From NCBI GenBank assembly GCA_963676095.1, contig OY781040.1, positions 992,001 through 1,056,000 on the forward strand: a stretch of 64,000 nucleotides of DNA, in the 5' to 3' direction. This DNA is from G963676095 sp963676095. Lineage in GTDB: Bacteria > Bacteroidota > Bacteroidia > Bacteroidales > Prolixibacteraceae. The translations under genes and the position numbers were made by a program. Each line of letters starts with the position of its first letter. Position 1 is the stretch's first letter. Positions 52,814 through 61,106 of this stretch are shown piece by piece. The notes below the pieces were generated by a model. The model saw nothing but the letters and a program-made list of their open reading frames with translations. It was not told where the DNA came from and searched no databases.

Positions 52814-54346
52814 TTAAAGTCTCAAATTGATTTTTTTAAAGATTTTATCGGTTACAAATGCCTTCTCGTTTCTTGTGAGACCGATAAAATATACCGTTGC
52901 AAACGTAATAGGGAAACTAACTAAAGAAACATATAAAAATCGTAATACGCTTTCCTCCATTGTGAAATGAATTATACCAGGGATAATAAACGAAATTAAG
53001 AAGACCGGGATAAAAGGAAATAAAACATTGTTTAAATAAGTTATAGGCTTTAAGTTTATTAAGTCTTTAATCAGATAAAGGCGAACAAATATTAATGTAA
53101 AATAGACCGCCAAATATACCCAATAGGCGCTTTGCGGCTCGAAGCCCAATTCAAATATTAACCATGACAATGGAAATACACTGAAGCCACAAATTGTAAT
53201 AATTATTTGATAACGTTTTATTTTTCCGGTTGCCATTGCTGCTTTAACAAGAGAATTGGCAAATACAGTATCACAAAAAGTACTGAATATGGTCAATCTA
53301 AGAAATACTACAGAATAATCTGGAACTGTTTTCAACCAGAGAGCCAAAATGTTATTTGTCTCAAGTACTATGGGAACGGCAAAAATTAGCATGAGATAGG
53401 CGGAAAACTTGGAACTGACCAATATCAATTTGTGCATATACTCAAGATCACCAGTCGCATACGATTTGGTTATTTGAGGATCGACAGCAGTCATAAAACT
53501 ATTTATAAATTGTCGAACAGCTGAATCAACTTGTGTTGCAATACCTTTTGCCGCGTTTACAGTAACTCCAAAGAATACATTCATAAGAATATTTACGCCT
53601 TGTGTATTGAGTAAATAAGCTGTATTCCCAAAAAAATTCAAACCAGCGAAAGCTGACATTTCTTTTATGATAGATTTATCATGAACGAAATGATAAGAAC
53701 ATTCTTCGAAACGAAGCTTGCAATAAATACCATATATTATTCTAATTATAATACTAACAATCAGCAACAAACATGAATACAATATCAATCTATCGAAAGG
53801 AGAAACTAATAACATATAAGCAACAGCCAGTTTTAGAATCGCTTCCAAGATGCTTATATATGCGAATGCTGACATTTTTTCATGTGCAATTATTAATGCA
53901 TTATATGGTACGCTGATAAGGTTTACAACAAATGCCGCTATTGAAAATTGGAGAACCCAATTTGCTGCATTTAGTCTATCTGCCGGTATTGTCATCTTAT
54001 TATTCAAGAACCATATACCGACAGTTTCTCCAACTAATATAATAATCAAAGAAATTACAACTTGAATATTTATTGCTGTTGCAAATATCACTTTTAGTCT
54101 CTTCAAGTCATTGCGTCCAATTTCAAAAGTGATAAATCTGCTTATTGCAGAAGATAACGAACTGCTTAATACTGCAAACATGGAAACAAAGCCACCCACC
54201 ACATTGTAAATACCATAATCATCAACACCCAAAGCATTTAAAATGATGCGTGATGTGAACAATCCCACTGCCATTAAAAACAGCATTCTCACATAAAGCA
54301 TCAAAGTGTTCTTTGCTATCCGTTGATTATTCGAAGTATTATCCAA
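52814..54346 (-). CDS. wzx: Wzx-type repeat-unit flippase
   Basis: 510 aa with 12-14 membrane segments of the MATE-like polysaccharide transporter superfamily. The N-terminal TLMLYVRMLFLMAVGLFTSR followed by LGVDDYGIYNVVGGFV is the typical Wzx opening. It moves undecaprenyl-linked repeat units across the inner membrane, supplying the EpsG-like polymerase. The gene sits 13 bases upstream of SDR-e. Confidence 0.93.
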   Translation of the reverse strand: MDNTSNNQRIAKNTLMLYVRMLFLMAVGLFTSRIILNALGVDDYGIYNVVGGFVSMFAVLSSSLSSAISRFITFEIGRNDLKRLKVIFATAINIQVVISLIIILVGETVGIWFLNNKMTIPADRLNAANWVLQFSIAAFVVNLISVPYNALIIAHEKMSAFAYISILEAILKLAVAYMLLVSPFDRLILYSCLLLIVSIIIRIIYGIYCKLRFEECSYHFVHDKSIIKEMSAFAGLNFFGNTAYLLNTQGVNILMNVFFGVTVNAAKGIATQVDSAVRQFINSFMTAVDPQITKSYATGDLEYMHKLILVSSKFSAYLMLIFAVPIVLETNNILALWLKTVPDYSVVFLRLTIFSTFCDTVFANSLVKAAMATGKIKRYQIIITICGFSVFPLSWLIFELGFEPQSAYWVYLAVYFTLIFVRLYLIKDLINLKPITYLNNVLFPFIPVFLISFIIPGIIHFTMEESVLRFLYVSLVSFPITFATVYFIGLTRNEKAFVTDKIFKKINLRL

Positions 54347-54381
54347 TTTTATGGTATCTATTTTTCTTTATTATAATTACC

Positions 54382-55056
54382 TTATTCGTGCAAATTATAA
54401 TCCCTATACTCCTTTACCAAAACAGGTCTGAATATCATCTTATTCAACAACATCTTGTAGATGATATGCGACATACATAATCCGTTCTTTTTCTGGAAGG
54501 CCTCATAATATTTTTTGAATTCCTCTGCATCTTCGAATGCATAGCCACCAGCGTTGAAATAATGGCTGACAACTCGTTTCTCAATGATATTGGTAATGAA
54601 AAACCCGTCATCTACAACCACATAACTTTTACGTTGAGGATCAACGAGATGAAGCTTATCTAAAGGATATATTGCCACTCCATTTTGTTGAATTATCTCT
54701 CCTTCGAAGGAACAGTCGGCATCCTTTACAAACAAGGCACCTTTGATGTTTTCCTGTTCAATAGTCCTGTATATTGTATCAGCTTCTGATATTGTTGGAT
54801 CTTTCAAAACAACGACTTTTGCATTGTTCAATCCGAGACGCCTGAACTGAAGCATCAGCAAGTCTGTAATGCGGAACTTCTCGTCATGCTGTCTTAATAT
54901 CGAAAAATATATATTGTCGAAAAGATTCAAGTCAAGTCCGGAAATTGCTTTTACGCATGTTGAGAAGCCTTGATTACCCAACCTGAATAATGCTGGTATT
55001 TCAGTGATATATTCAGAATTGTTGGCCGCGATAGGAACGATAAGACTAAAATTCAT
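54382..55056 (-). CDS. Nucleotidyltransferase-like (GT-A-like fold) protein
   Basis: 224 aa. It starts NFSLIVPIAANNSEYITEIP and LFRLGNQGFSTCVKAISGL, and later has FVKDADCSFEGEII and YVVVDDGFFITNI. The shape recalls sugar nucleotidyltransferases, but the G-x-G-(T/S)-R signature is missing, so activity is uncertain. It overlaps the kinase-like gene by 11 bases and belongs to the same four-gene unit. It could be a glycosyl- or nucleotidyl-transferase acting on the product of that unit. Confidence 0.6.
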   Translation of the reverse strand: MNFSLIVPIAANNSEYITEIPALFRLGNQGFSTCVKAISGLDLNLFDNIYFSILRQHDEKFRITDLLMLQFRRLGLNNAKVVVLKDPTISEADTIYRTIEQENIKGALFVKDADCSFEGEIIQQNGVAIYPLDKLHLVDPQRKSYVVVDDGFFITNIIEKRVVSHYFNAGGYAFEDAEEFKKYYEAFQKKNGLCMSHIIYKMLLNKMIFRPVLVKEYRDYNLHE

Positions 55057-55909
55057 TGAGCATTCGGTTTAAGGTGTGAATCAAATAGTCAGCAACGTTC
55101 TCTTCCTTTACATATTGAATGATTCTCAGAAAGTTCATCAACTGGAACGGAGCATAATACTTATTATACCAGTCATATTTTCTGAAGTATGTGTCGAGCT
55201 CTCCATCAATCTTGTCGCATACAATCTTCAGACGTATTGAATCCAGCTGGCCAGTATACATCAGTTCCGACCACATATAAACTGTGTCCTGACGAAGCTT
55301 TACAATATCCGTGATTGGAGATTCGATAAAAGAGTCAAGAAAATCAATGAGATAATACTTGCTTCCGCTAAAAAGAATATTTGAAAACGTAAGGTCGCCA
55401 TGGCAGCATCCTACAGGAATCTCAATGCTCTCAATGCTGTTGAAAATCCTTCTCGACTTATCAAAAATCGAAAGTACATCTGGATTGTTGCCTACGAGTT
55501 TGTTATTCGCTGTCTTGGAATAGACATCTTCGAATTTGTCAATCAGAATGAATTTCTCCACAGTCTGCATCAGAGACTTCTCTATTTCTTCTTCCAAAAA
55601 ATCAATGAGGGATAATATGAAATAATTAATTTGTTCAAAACCGACAGATTCGAAGAATTCTACAAAATTCTTTGAATAGACATATTCCATTTTGATAGAT
55701 ACAAAGCCTGGTTTTTCATTTACAACATAAATCTTAGGAATACGCATGTCTTTTTCAGCCCATTTAAATGCTTCCTGCTGCTTTGTGGCTTGCAATTTCA
55801 GCCTGGAAAGATATTTTATGTCTCTTGTACTTTTGTAAACAAACAAGTCCTTGTCTTCTCTTACAATGTCTATCTGACATCCTGAATGACCTTTAACTTC
55901 AATTTCCAT
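55046..55909 (-). CDS. APH/choline-kinase-fold small-molecule kinase
   Basis: 287 aa. The phosphotransferase signature HGDLTFSNILF (Brenner motif with catalytic Asp and Asn) is followed by the metal-binding LIDFLDSF. This fold phosphorylates hydroxyls of sugars, amino alcohols or drugs. Placed among a nucleotidyltransferase and an HAD phosphatase, it is more likely a step toward an activated building block than drug resistance. It overlaps both neighbours by 11 bases. Confidence 0.85.
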   Translation of the reverse strand: MEIEVKGHSGCQIDIVREDKDLFVYKSTRDIKYLSRLKLQATKQQEAFKWAEKDMRIPKIYVVNEKPGFVSIKMEYVYSKNFVEFFESVGFEQINYFILSLIDFLEEEIEKSLMQTVEKFILIDKFEDVYSKTANNKLVGNNPDVLSIFDKSRRIFNSIESIEIPVGCCHGDLTFSNILFSGSKYYLIDFLDSFIESPITDIVKLRQDTVYMWSELMYTGQLDSIRLKIVCDKIDGELDTYFRKYDWYNKYYAPFQLMNFLRIIQYVKEENVADYLIHTLNRMLNEF

Positions 55910-56480
55910 AAAAAAAGGAATTTACTAATACATAATTTATACCGGCGTTTATGGCCGCCAGGGCTCCGACTTCAGTATCCTCGAAGACTAAAGCTTCGCT
56001 GGGTTTTGCATTGAAAAAATTCAGTACGGATTGATATATTTCCGGAGAAGGTTTACCAACTTTCACCGATTCTCCGGATAGTATCAGGTCAAATGACTGT
56101 GATAGATCGAAGAAATCCAATACATTCTGAAGGTTTTTTATCCTTGAAGTAGAAGCAAGAGCTGTTTTACCTCCCATTCGCCTGAAAGAATCTATTAGCT
56201 GCAATAACGGTTTGTTCAATTTGAGGTTTTCAAAAAATAACGGATAACAATCTGATTTAAAATTCTTTATTTTAGAACTTATATTGATGTCAGTGACTCC
56301 AACTTCCTGCATGAATCTTTCGAATCTGAATCCAAAGCAACGACTGTAATCTTCGTCAGATAAGGTTAACCCAACTTCATTAAAAGCTTTCTGATATGCA
56401 AATAAATTGGCCTTGTAGGTATCTACAAGTGTACCATCGAAATCAGTTATGATTAGTTTTATTTGATTTCCTTCAATCAT
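55899..56480 (-). CDS. HAD-superfamily phosphatase
   Basis: 193 aa. Motif I ITDFDGTLVDTY (nucleophile D13, D15), a helical cap, motif II LASTSR, motif III lysine in KVGKPSPEIY and motif IV FEDTEVGALAA. This is the beta-phosphoglucomutase/phosphatase subclass. It probably removes or moves a phosphate on the precursor handled by the adjacent kinase and nucleotidyltransferase. It overlaps both by 11 and 4 bases. Confidence 0.9.
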   Translation of the reverse strand: MIEGNQIKLIITDFDGTLVDTYKANLFAYQKAFNEVGLTLSDEDYSRCFGFRFERFMQEVGVTDINISSKIKNFKSDCYPLFFENLKLNKPLLQLIDSFRRMGGKTALASTSRIKNLQNVLDFFDLSQSFDLILSGESVKVGKPSPEIYQSVLNFFNAKPSEALVFEDTEVGALAAINAGINYVLVNSFFYGN

Positions 56481-57208
56481 AGATATTGCTTTAATTCCTC
56501 TGGCGTTCCGTAAGAATGGTATTTTTCAACATCAACGAGTTTCACGCGTCTGTTTTCTTTCAGAATATAGTTATATATCAATGAAATATAGTACTCAGGC
56601 TTTGTAAATACTGGCTCGTTTATTAATCGATGTGCCGCTGAAAGAAAACATTCACCTGAAGCGAAGAAGTAAGCGCCACATAAGGCATGATTAGAAATTA
56701 CTTCTTTTTCAGCTGTCATTAGGACGAAATTTTTATCATCCACCTTGGCGTAACTATATCTTGGATTATCAGACCTGAATGAGAGAAGTGCTCCTCCGTC
56801 GATGTTATTGACTGGTCTGTTTAAAATACTTTTGATCTCTGAAATATAATTTTGGCTTTGAAATTCAAGATCGCAGTCCAACACCACAATTCCATCGTCA
56901 GGTAAAATCGCTGATTCTGCCATAAGGCATGTCTCAACGGCTCCTCTTGTAGTCTTTTCGACAGAAAAGATGTTTGCGCCTGGTAAAATTGACAAAATTT
57001 CTTTGTCGATATTGTTGTTTATTATATGCTCCTTTCTTACGATGAAAGAATATTTCACAGGTATGCCTTCTGCCGCCACACTGCGTATCGCTCTTTTAAA
57101 TAATGGTATGTCGTGAATTTTAATAAGAGGCTTAGGTATGCTCCAACCTTCTCGTATGAAACGTGATCCTTCACCTGCCATCGGCATTATGACATGTAGA
57201 TTTCTCAT
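56477..57208 (-). CDS. Sugar nucleotidyltransferase
   Basis: 243 aa with the pyrophosphorylase signature MPMAGEGSRF (GEGSR 12-16) and WSIPKPLI with K26, the metal aspartates in VVLDCDLEF, and the C-terminal YHSYGTPEELKQYL. It condenses a sugar or alcohol phosphate with a nucleoside triphosphate. It is the first gene of an overlapping set (nucleotidyltransferase, HAD, kinase, GT-A-like). The nucleotide and sugar are not deducible. Confidence 0.9.
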   Translation of the reverse strand: MRNLHVIMPMAGEGSRFIREGWSIPKPLIKIHDIPLFKRAIRSVAAEGIPVKYSFIVRKEHIINNNIDKEILSILPGANIFSVEKTTRGAVETCLMAESAILPDDGIVVLDCDLEFQSQNYISEIKSILNRPVNNIDGGALLSFRSDNPRYSYAKVDDKNFVLMTAEKEVISNHALCGAYFFASGECFLSAAHRLINEPVFTKPEYYISLIYNYILKENRRVKLVDVEKYHSYGTPEELKQYL

Positions 57209-57239
57209 TGCTACTTTCCATTATTATATAGAATACTTT

Positions 57240-57587
57240 TTACCCGCTACGAGTAAGTGCATCTACCCAATTCATATGCAAAAAACCCGACACATTGGCT
57301 TCATTCGATGTGATCGGGTCTTTAATGGAACGGGGTACCGAGCCGGGCACAACCTCATGAAACACATATTCAATCCCTTCGGTGGCTTTACGGCAATCGT
57401 CCGGATTCCGGACATCTCCCACAATCAGTTGAAAATCAGTGGCGGTTAGAAAAGGACTGATATTTCCCGGTTTGCCGGTTGCAAAATTATCGAGGCAAAT
57501 AACCGGTTTTCCCTGTAACAGTAGTTCCTCACAAAGGTTGGATCCGGTAAAGCCGGCTCCGCCGGTTACAAGTATTTTATTATTCAT
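57240..57587 (-). pseudogene. N-terminal fragment of a UDP-sugar epimerase
   Basis: 115 codons: NNKILVTGGAGFTGSNLCEE (usually GFIGSN), CLDNFATGKPGNI, GDVRNPDDCRKATEG and VFHEVVPGSVPRSIKDP, the first third of a WbpP/GalE-type NAD-dependent 4-epimerase. The sequence then leaves the family at NVSGFLHMN and stops. The active-site tyrosine and substrate domain are gone (normal length about 330 aa), so it is non-functional. Confidence 0.85.
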
Positions 57588-57592
57588 GCTGA

Positions 57593-57738
57593 TTAACCTT
57601 CGCGGTGCTTCTTCTTTCGAAGCAACCTTGAGAACTTCTGATATGCAGGGTGCCGATCATCCTCCGCATAATAGCTATAGCGATAGGAATAATAGTGATA
57701 ACCATAACGAGACCCTTAATATCATTGATTTTAAAAAG
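57593..57738 (-). pseudogene. Decayed tail of a second wzc
   Basis: On the minus strand, after INDIK and a one-base frameshift, the sequence reads SRYGYHYYSYRYSYYAEDDR and ends QKFSRLLRKKKHREG, stop. It matches the tyrosine-rich C-terminus of the intact Wzc at 58617 (INDIKLDRYGYGYHYYSYRY). Only about 45 codons remain. Its ending (basic, no repeat-derived extension) may show what a native wzc tail looked like. Confidence 0.82.
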
Positions 57739-57789
57739 CTTCCTGTTTTATTCATTATTCCGAATTTAACAGACGACGACCTGTAATCT

Positions 57790-57819
57790 ATTACAATTAT
57801 TTGTTCATATTATTGTAAT
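57790..57819 (+). promoter_or_regulatory. Inverted repeat upstream of the HU-like gene
   Basis: ATTACAAT (57790-57797) and ATTGTAAT (57812-57819) are perfect inverted arms with a 14-nt spacer, centred about 57 bases before the ATG. A plausible operator; the spacer contains TTTG, a possible -33 element. Confidence 0.45.
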
Positions 57820-57861
57820 ATAGATATCGACAAATTTATTTTCTAACTAAAATTTATTGTC

Positions 57862-58239
57862 ATGTCTATTTTAATTAAGGCCCAGGAACGGGCAAACCCT
57901 CAGAACAGGGAAGAAAGCAAGTTCTATGCAACCGTGGCAACCCGCGGCACGATCGACCTGAACGGACTGGCCGACCTGTGCAGTAAGTTCTCTTCGCTCA
58001 GCAGGGGCGACGTGTATTCCGTTTTATTGAACCTGGTGGAAGCGGTTCCGGCCCAATTACTGGACGGGAAAATGGTTAAGCTGGGAAACCTCGGCAGCCT
58101 GTCGCTCAACGTCGACGGCGACGGCGTTGCAACAGCCGAAGAGGTAACCGGCGATATCGTTAAAGCCGTTCATATTGTCTTCCGCCCTACCCAGGAACTA
58201 AGGGATCAGCTGGATAATTTTTCTATCCGCACTTCCTAG
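57862..58239 (+). CDS. HU-like DNA-binding protein
   Basis: 125 aa of the HU/IHF-related family common beside capsule loci in Bacteroidota. It has SILIKAQERANPQNREESKF (the divergent start), helices GTIDLNGLADLCSKFSSLSR and VYSVLLNLVEAVPAQLLDGK, the strand VKLGNLGSLSLNV, and an arm region ending HIVFRPTQELRDQL. These proteins bend DNA; a locus-specific function is not established. It is the only + strand gene in the polysaccharide region and ends in a strong terminator. Confidence 0.92.
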   Translation: MSILIKAQERANPQNREESKFYATVATRGTIDLNGLADLCSKFSSLSRGDVYSVLLNLVEAVPAQLLDGKMVKLGNLGSLSLNVDGDGVATAEEVTGDIVKAVHIVFRPTQELRDQLDNFSIRTS

Positions 58240-58257
58240 TTTGTAAGTTCCCTCTTT

Positions 58258-58301
58258 AATAATCCGGCCTCAAGGGCCGGATTTCTTTTGCCCTTTTTTT
58301 A
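58258..58301 (+). terminator. Terminator after the HU-like gene
   Basis: AATCCGGCC-TCAAG-GGCCGGATT, a 9-bp stem, followed by TCTTTTGCCCTTTTTTT. It lies 20 bases after the stop codon. Confidence 0.9.
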
Positions 58302-58324
58302 CCGTCTGCTTGTTCCTGTGAAAA

Positions 58325-58426
58325 GTTATGCGTATAACTCATTTCGATTACACGTGTAACACGATTGCATTACACGTATAACACAAACGTGTTACACGTA
58401 TAACTCATTTGGATTATACGTGTAAT
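58325..58426. repeat. Five 14-bp palindromes at exact 22-nt spacing
   Basis: Near-palindromes start at 58325 (GTTATGCGTATAAC), 58347 (ATTACACGTGTAAC), 58369 (ATTACACGTATAAC), 58391 (GTTACACGTATAAC) and 58413 (ATTATACGTGTAAT). Consensus RTTAYRCGTRTAAY, with 8-nt linkers of which two are TCATTT(C/G)G. A 22-bp period puts every site on the same DNA face. The array lies between the HU terminator and the 3' end of wzc, i.e. between two convergent genes. Confidence 0.92.
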
Positions 58427-58616
58427 GTTGGAAAATTTATTGTTAAAAAGATTTTAAAAGAAATCATAGTTATATTTTTCACCACCGAAAACACAGATGA
58501 ACACAGATTAAAAGAATAGGCACATTGAGAATTAGTGAGTTGGTGAACTGGTGCGTAAAAGAATGATTGAATGAAGGAATGATAGAATTGAAACCGAACA
58601 ATAGGAACCACAGAAA
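58427..58616. other. Repeat-rich spacer before the wzc 3' end
   Basis: No gene. Contains the dispersed ACCGAAAACACAGATGAACA motif near 58482 and short A/T-rich repeats like those around 61600 (TTGAATGAAGGAATGA). Confidence 0.6.
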
Positions 58617-61106
58617 CTATTCCTTAGCACCTTTGTGCCTTCGCGTTCTGTTTAGCGTCTTTGTGTTCAATTTAAATTTATCCAGCAACGACTTTTTATG
58701 ATGGTGGTGATGATGGCGTTTTTCGTCATCGTCCTCATAATAATACTTATTCTTGTACGAATACCGGTACGAGTAATAATGGTAGCCGTAGCCATACCGG
58801 TCGAGCTTGATGTCGTTGATGAGCAGGGCCGGGTGTTTCATTACTCCGCGTTCAGACATCTCGTTGATGAACTTGAGCTGGTCCTTCCGGCTAACCCCGT
58901 AACGAAGGATGAAAATGTTCAGGTCGGCCTGTCTCCCGGTGATCAGGCCATCTGTGACGAACGACACCGGGGCATTGTCGATCACGATGAAATCGAAATC
59001 TTTCCGGGCCTGCGTAATCAGCTCCCTATATTGATCCCGTTCCAGCAGTTCGGCCGGATTGGGCGGCACAGGACCGGAAGAAACAAGATATAGGTTCTTT
59101 ACTCCGGTTTCGGCGATAATATCCTCATATTTTGATTGTCCGATCAGGTAAGTGCTAAGCCCTTCCTCCATTGTGATATTAAAGATATGGTGCAACCTCG
59201 GTTTACGCATGTCTGCCCCGATCAGTAAAACTTTTTTGTCGTTCACGGCGAGGATCGAGGCCAGGTTGGTGGAGCTGAATGTTTTTCCTTCTCCGGGCTG
59301 TATCGAGTGGACCCCGATTATCTTTTGTCCTTCCTGGTTAAGCATGTACTGCAGGTTGGTACGGATCCCCCGGTACGCCTCTGTAATCGGGGCACGGGGG
59401 TTCTCGGTCACAACCAGTTCGGAAGCATTGGAAGAATGGGGGACATTGCCGATTATGGTCAGCGAGGTCAGCTTCTCTACGTCTTCCTGCAGCTGGATTG
59501 TATTGTTCATGAAATCTGCAAACAGGATCACGATTCCAGGAAGGGCCAGTCCCACCAACAAGGCTATCATATAATAAACCCTGGGGGCCATGCCACTGGG
59601 AACAATCCGCTCAACCCTTGCCGGGTCGATCACCTGGACATCCGAGACAGTCGACGCCATCGCGATTTCGGTCTCCGCCCGTTTTTGCAACAGGAAGGTA
59701 TAAATCTCATTGGTCAGGTTGTACTGCCTGGTTATATTGATCAATGTCTGTTCTTTCCCCGGCAGGTTGTTCAATTGCCGGTTGATATCGTCTTCCCGCT
59801 TTTTCAGGCTCTGGATGGTTAACTTCGAATTGTCTATCAGATTGACCAGGTTTTCCCGAAGTTGTGTGCCCAGCTGCCTGATTTCCCGGTTCAGCAAAAC
59901 CATCGTAGGGCTATTCTCGTACGCGCTGAACGACAACACTTCGCGCCTGTTATACAGGTCGGTCAACTTCACCACTGTTGAGTTGAGTGAGGGGTCCCCG
60001 ATCCCTACGACCGAGGGCATCACTACCTTTTTAATGCTGTCGGTATTGTCCAGGTAACTCAGCAGGTTCCGGAAATATTCGAGCTGGATCTGATTCTGCG
60101 ACCGCTCCCTCTCAATGTCGCTGAGTTGTGTCATGACCATCTGCCCCTGCGCGCCGATATCCACGACCTGGTTGTTGGTACGGAAGTTGGTCACCGTATT
60201 ACCGGCAGCAGTCAAAGAATCGGACATCCCGTTCAACTGAGCGTTAATAAAATCCAGCGACCGCCTGTTAATTTCCGACCGGAATTCCAGCTTCTGGTCA
60301 ATATATTCGCTCACCAGACCGTTCAGGTAGTGGATCTCCCTTAAGGGCTCAGCACCCTCCATCGACAGGACGATTACGTCGTTCATCTTATCAGCCCGGT
60401 CGATCCTTTCCTTCCTCATATAAACTTTGGCCAGGTTGCTCGGGTTATTGAAACGAAAGCAGTACGTCATTCCTTCCTCTTCCTTTTTATCCGGGTCTTT
60501 CCTGTAAAGCGTGAAATGAAAATAATCATTTTTAAATGGTTCCCCGAATTTTCCCCTTGACTGGAATTTTATCTTGACAGGAGCATTGTTTACCCGTCCG
60601 ACCCCATCTGCGGAAAGCGTATAGGACTGGTCTTTCCCTGGTTTCAGGAAAAGGGTAAACCCTTCCATATTATTTCCCGTTTCGCTTTCCCGGACAATAA
60701 ACGGTTCGCTGGCATATAACCCGTTCCATTTAAGAAGGTCCTTCTCATACCACGAGGTCCTCCAGTTCAGCTTCTCAAAAACACGGCGGGCAAGCGTGTA
60801 CGACTTTAACAACTCGATCTCGTTCCCGATGGCCGCATACGAAGCCCTGCTCATCAGTGCTTTTTCGAAGATATTATCGATACCCGTCTTCTTGCTGTCC
60901 TCATCGATCAGGATACTTGTATTAATGGAATACGTCTGCTGCCGGTAATAATGCGTGAAAAGATAGGCACAAACCAGGGCGATACCCACACAAACGACAA
61001 ACCAGTACCAGTTCTTTAAGAGCAGGAAAAAAACCCGTTTGTAGTCAACTGCTTCTTCCGGCTCCTGAATGGCTACCGGTGCAGCGGGGGAAATGCTTTG
61101 TTGCAT
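58617..61106 (-). CDS. wzc: Wzc-type tyrosine autokinase/chain-length regulator with repeat-derived tail
   Basis: 829 aa from the ATG at 61106 (MQQSISPAAP); the open frame to 61139 runs through intergenic repeat. Two membrane helices (about 34-53 and 511-531) bracket a periplasmic Wzz/GNVR region with coiled coil. The cytoplasmic BY-kinase has Walker A PGEGKT (604-609), Walker A' LLIGADMRK (628-636), Walker B FIVIDNAP (706-713), a tyrosine-rich cluster (about 770-790) and six histidines (798-803). It controls polymer length and export with Wza. The last 15 residues after KFKLN are encoded by the dispersed intergenic repeat. Confidence 0.95.
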   Translation of the reverse strand: MQQSISPAAPVAIQEPEEAVDYKRVFFLLLKNWYWFVVCVGIALVCAYLFTHYYRQQTYSINTSILIDEDSKKTGIDNIFEKALMSRASYAAIGNEIELLKSYTLARRVFEKLNWRTSWYEKDLLKWNGLYASEPFIVRESETGNNMEGFTLFLKPGKDQSYTLSADGVGRVNNAPVKIKFQSRGKFGEPFKNDYFHFTLYRKDPDKKEEEGMTYCFRFNNPSNLAKVYMRKERIDRADKMNDVIVLSMEGAEPLREIHYLNGLVSEYIDQKLEFRSEINRRSLDFINAQLNGMSDSLTAAGNTVTNFRTNNQVVDIGAQGQMVMTQLSDIERERSQNQIQLEYFRNLLSYLDNTDSIKKVVMPSVVGIGDPSLNSTVVKLTDLYNRREVLSFSAYENSPTMVLLNREIRQLGTQLRENLVNLIDNSKLTIQSLKKREDDINRQLNNLPGKEQTLINITRQYNLTNEIYTFLLQKRAETEIAMASTVSDVQVIDPARVERIVPSGMAPRVYYMIALLVGLALPGIVILFADFMNNTIQLQEDVEKLTSLTIIGNVPHSSNASELVVTENPRAPITEAYRGIRTNLQYMLNQEGQKIIGVHSIQPGEGKTFSSTNLASILAVNDKKVLLIGADMRKPRLHHIFNITMEEGLSTYLIGQSKYEDIIAETGVKNLYLVSSGPVPPNPAELLERDQYRELITQARKDFDFIVIDNAPVSFVTDGLITGRQADLNIFILRYGVSRKDQLKFINEMSERGVMKHPALLINDIKLDRYGYGYHYYSYRYSYKNKYYYEDDDEKRHHHHHHKKSLLDKFKLNTKTLNRTRRHKGAKE

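Noticed and set aside
55046..55909. Aminoglycoside resistance gene
   Set aside because: The fold motif is shared, but overlap with sugar-nucleotide genes on both sides makes a biosynthetic kinase much more likely.
58325..58426. CRISPR array or terminator cluster
   Set aside because: Linkers are only 8 nt and partly repeated; the palindromes lack T-tracts.
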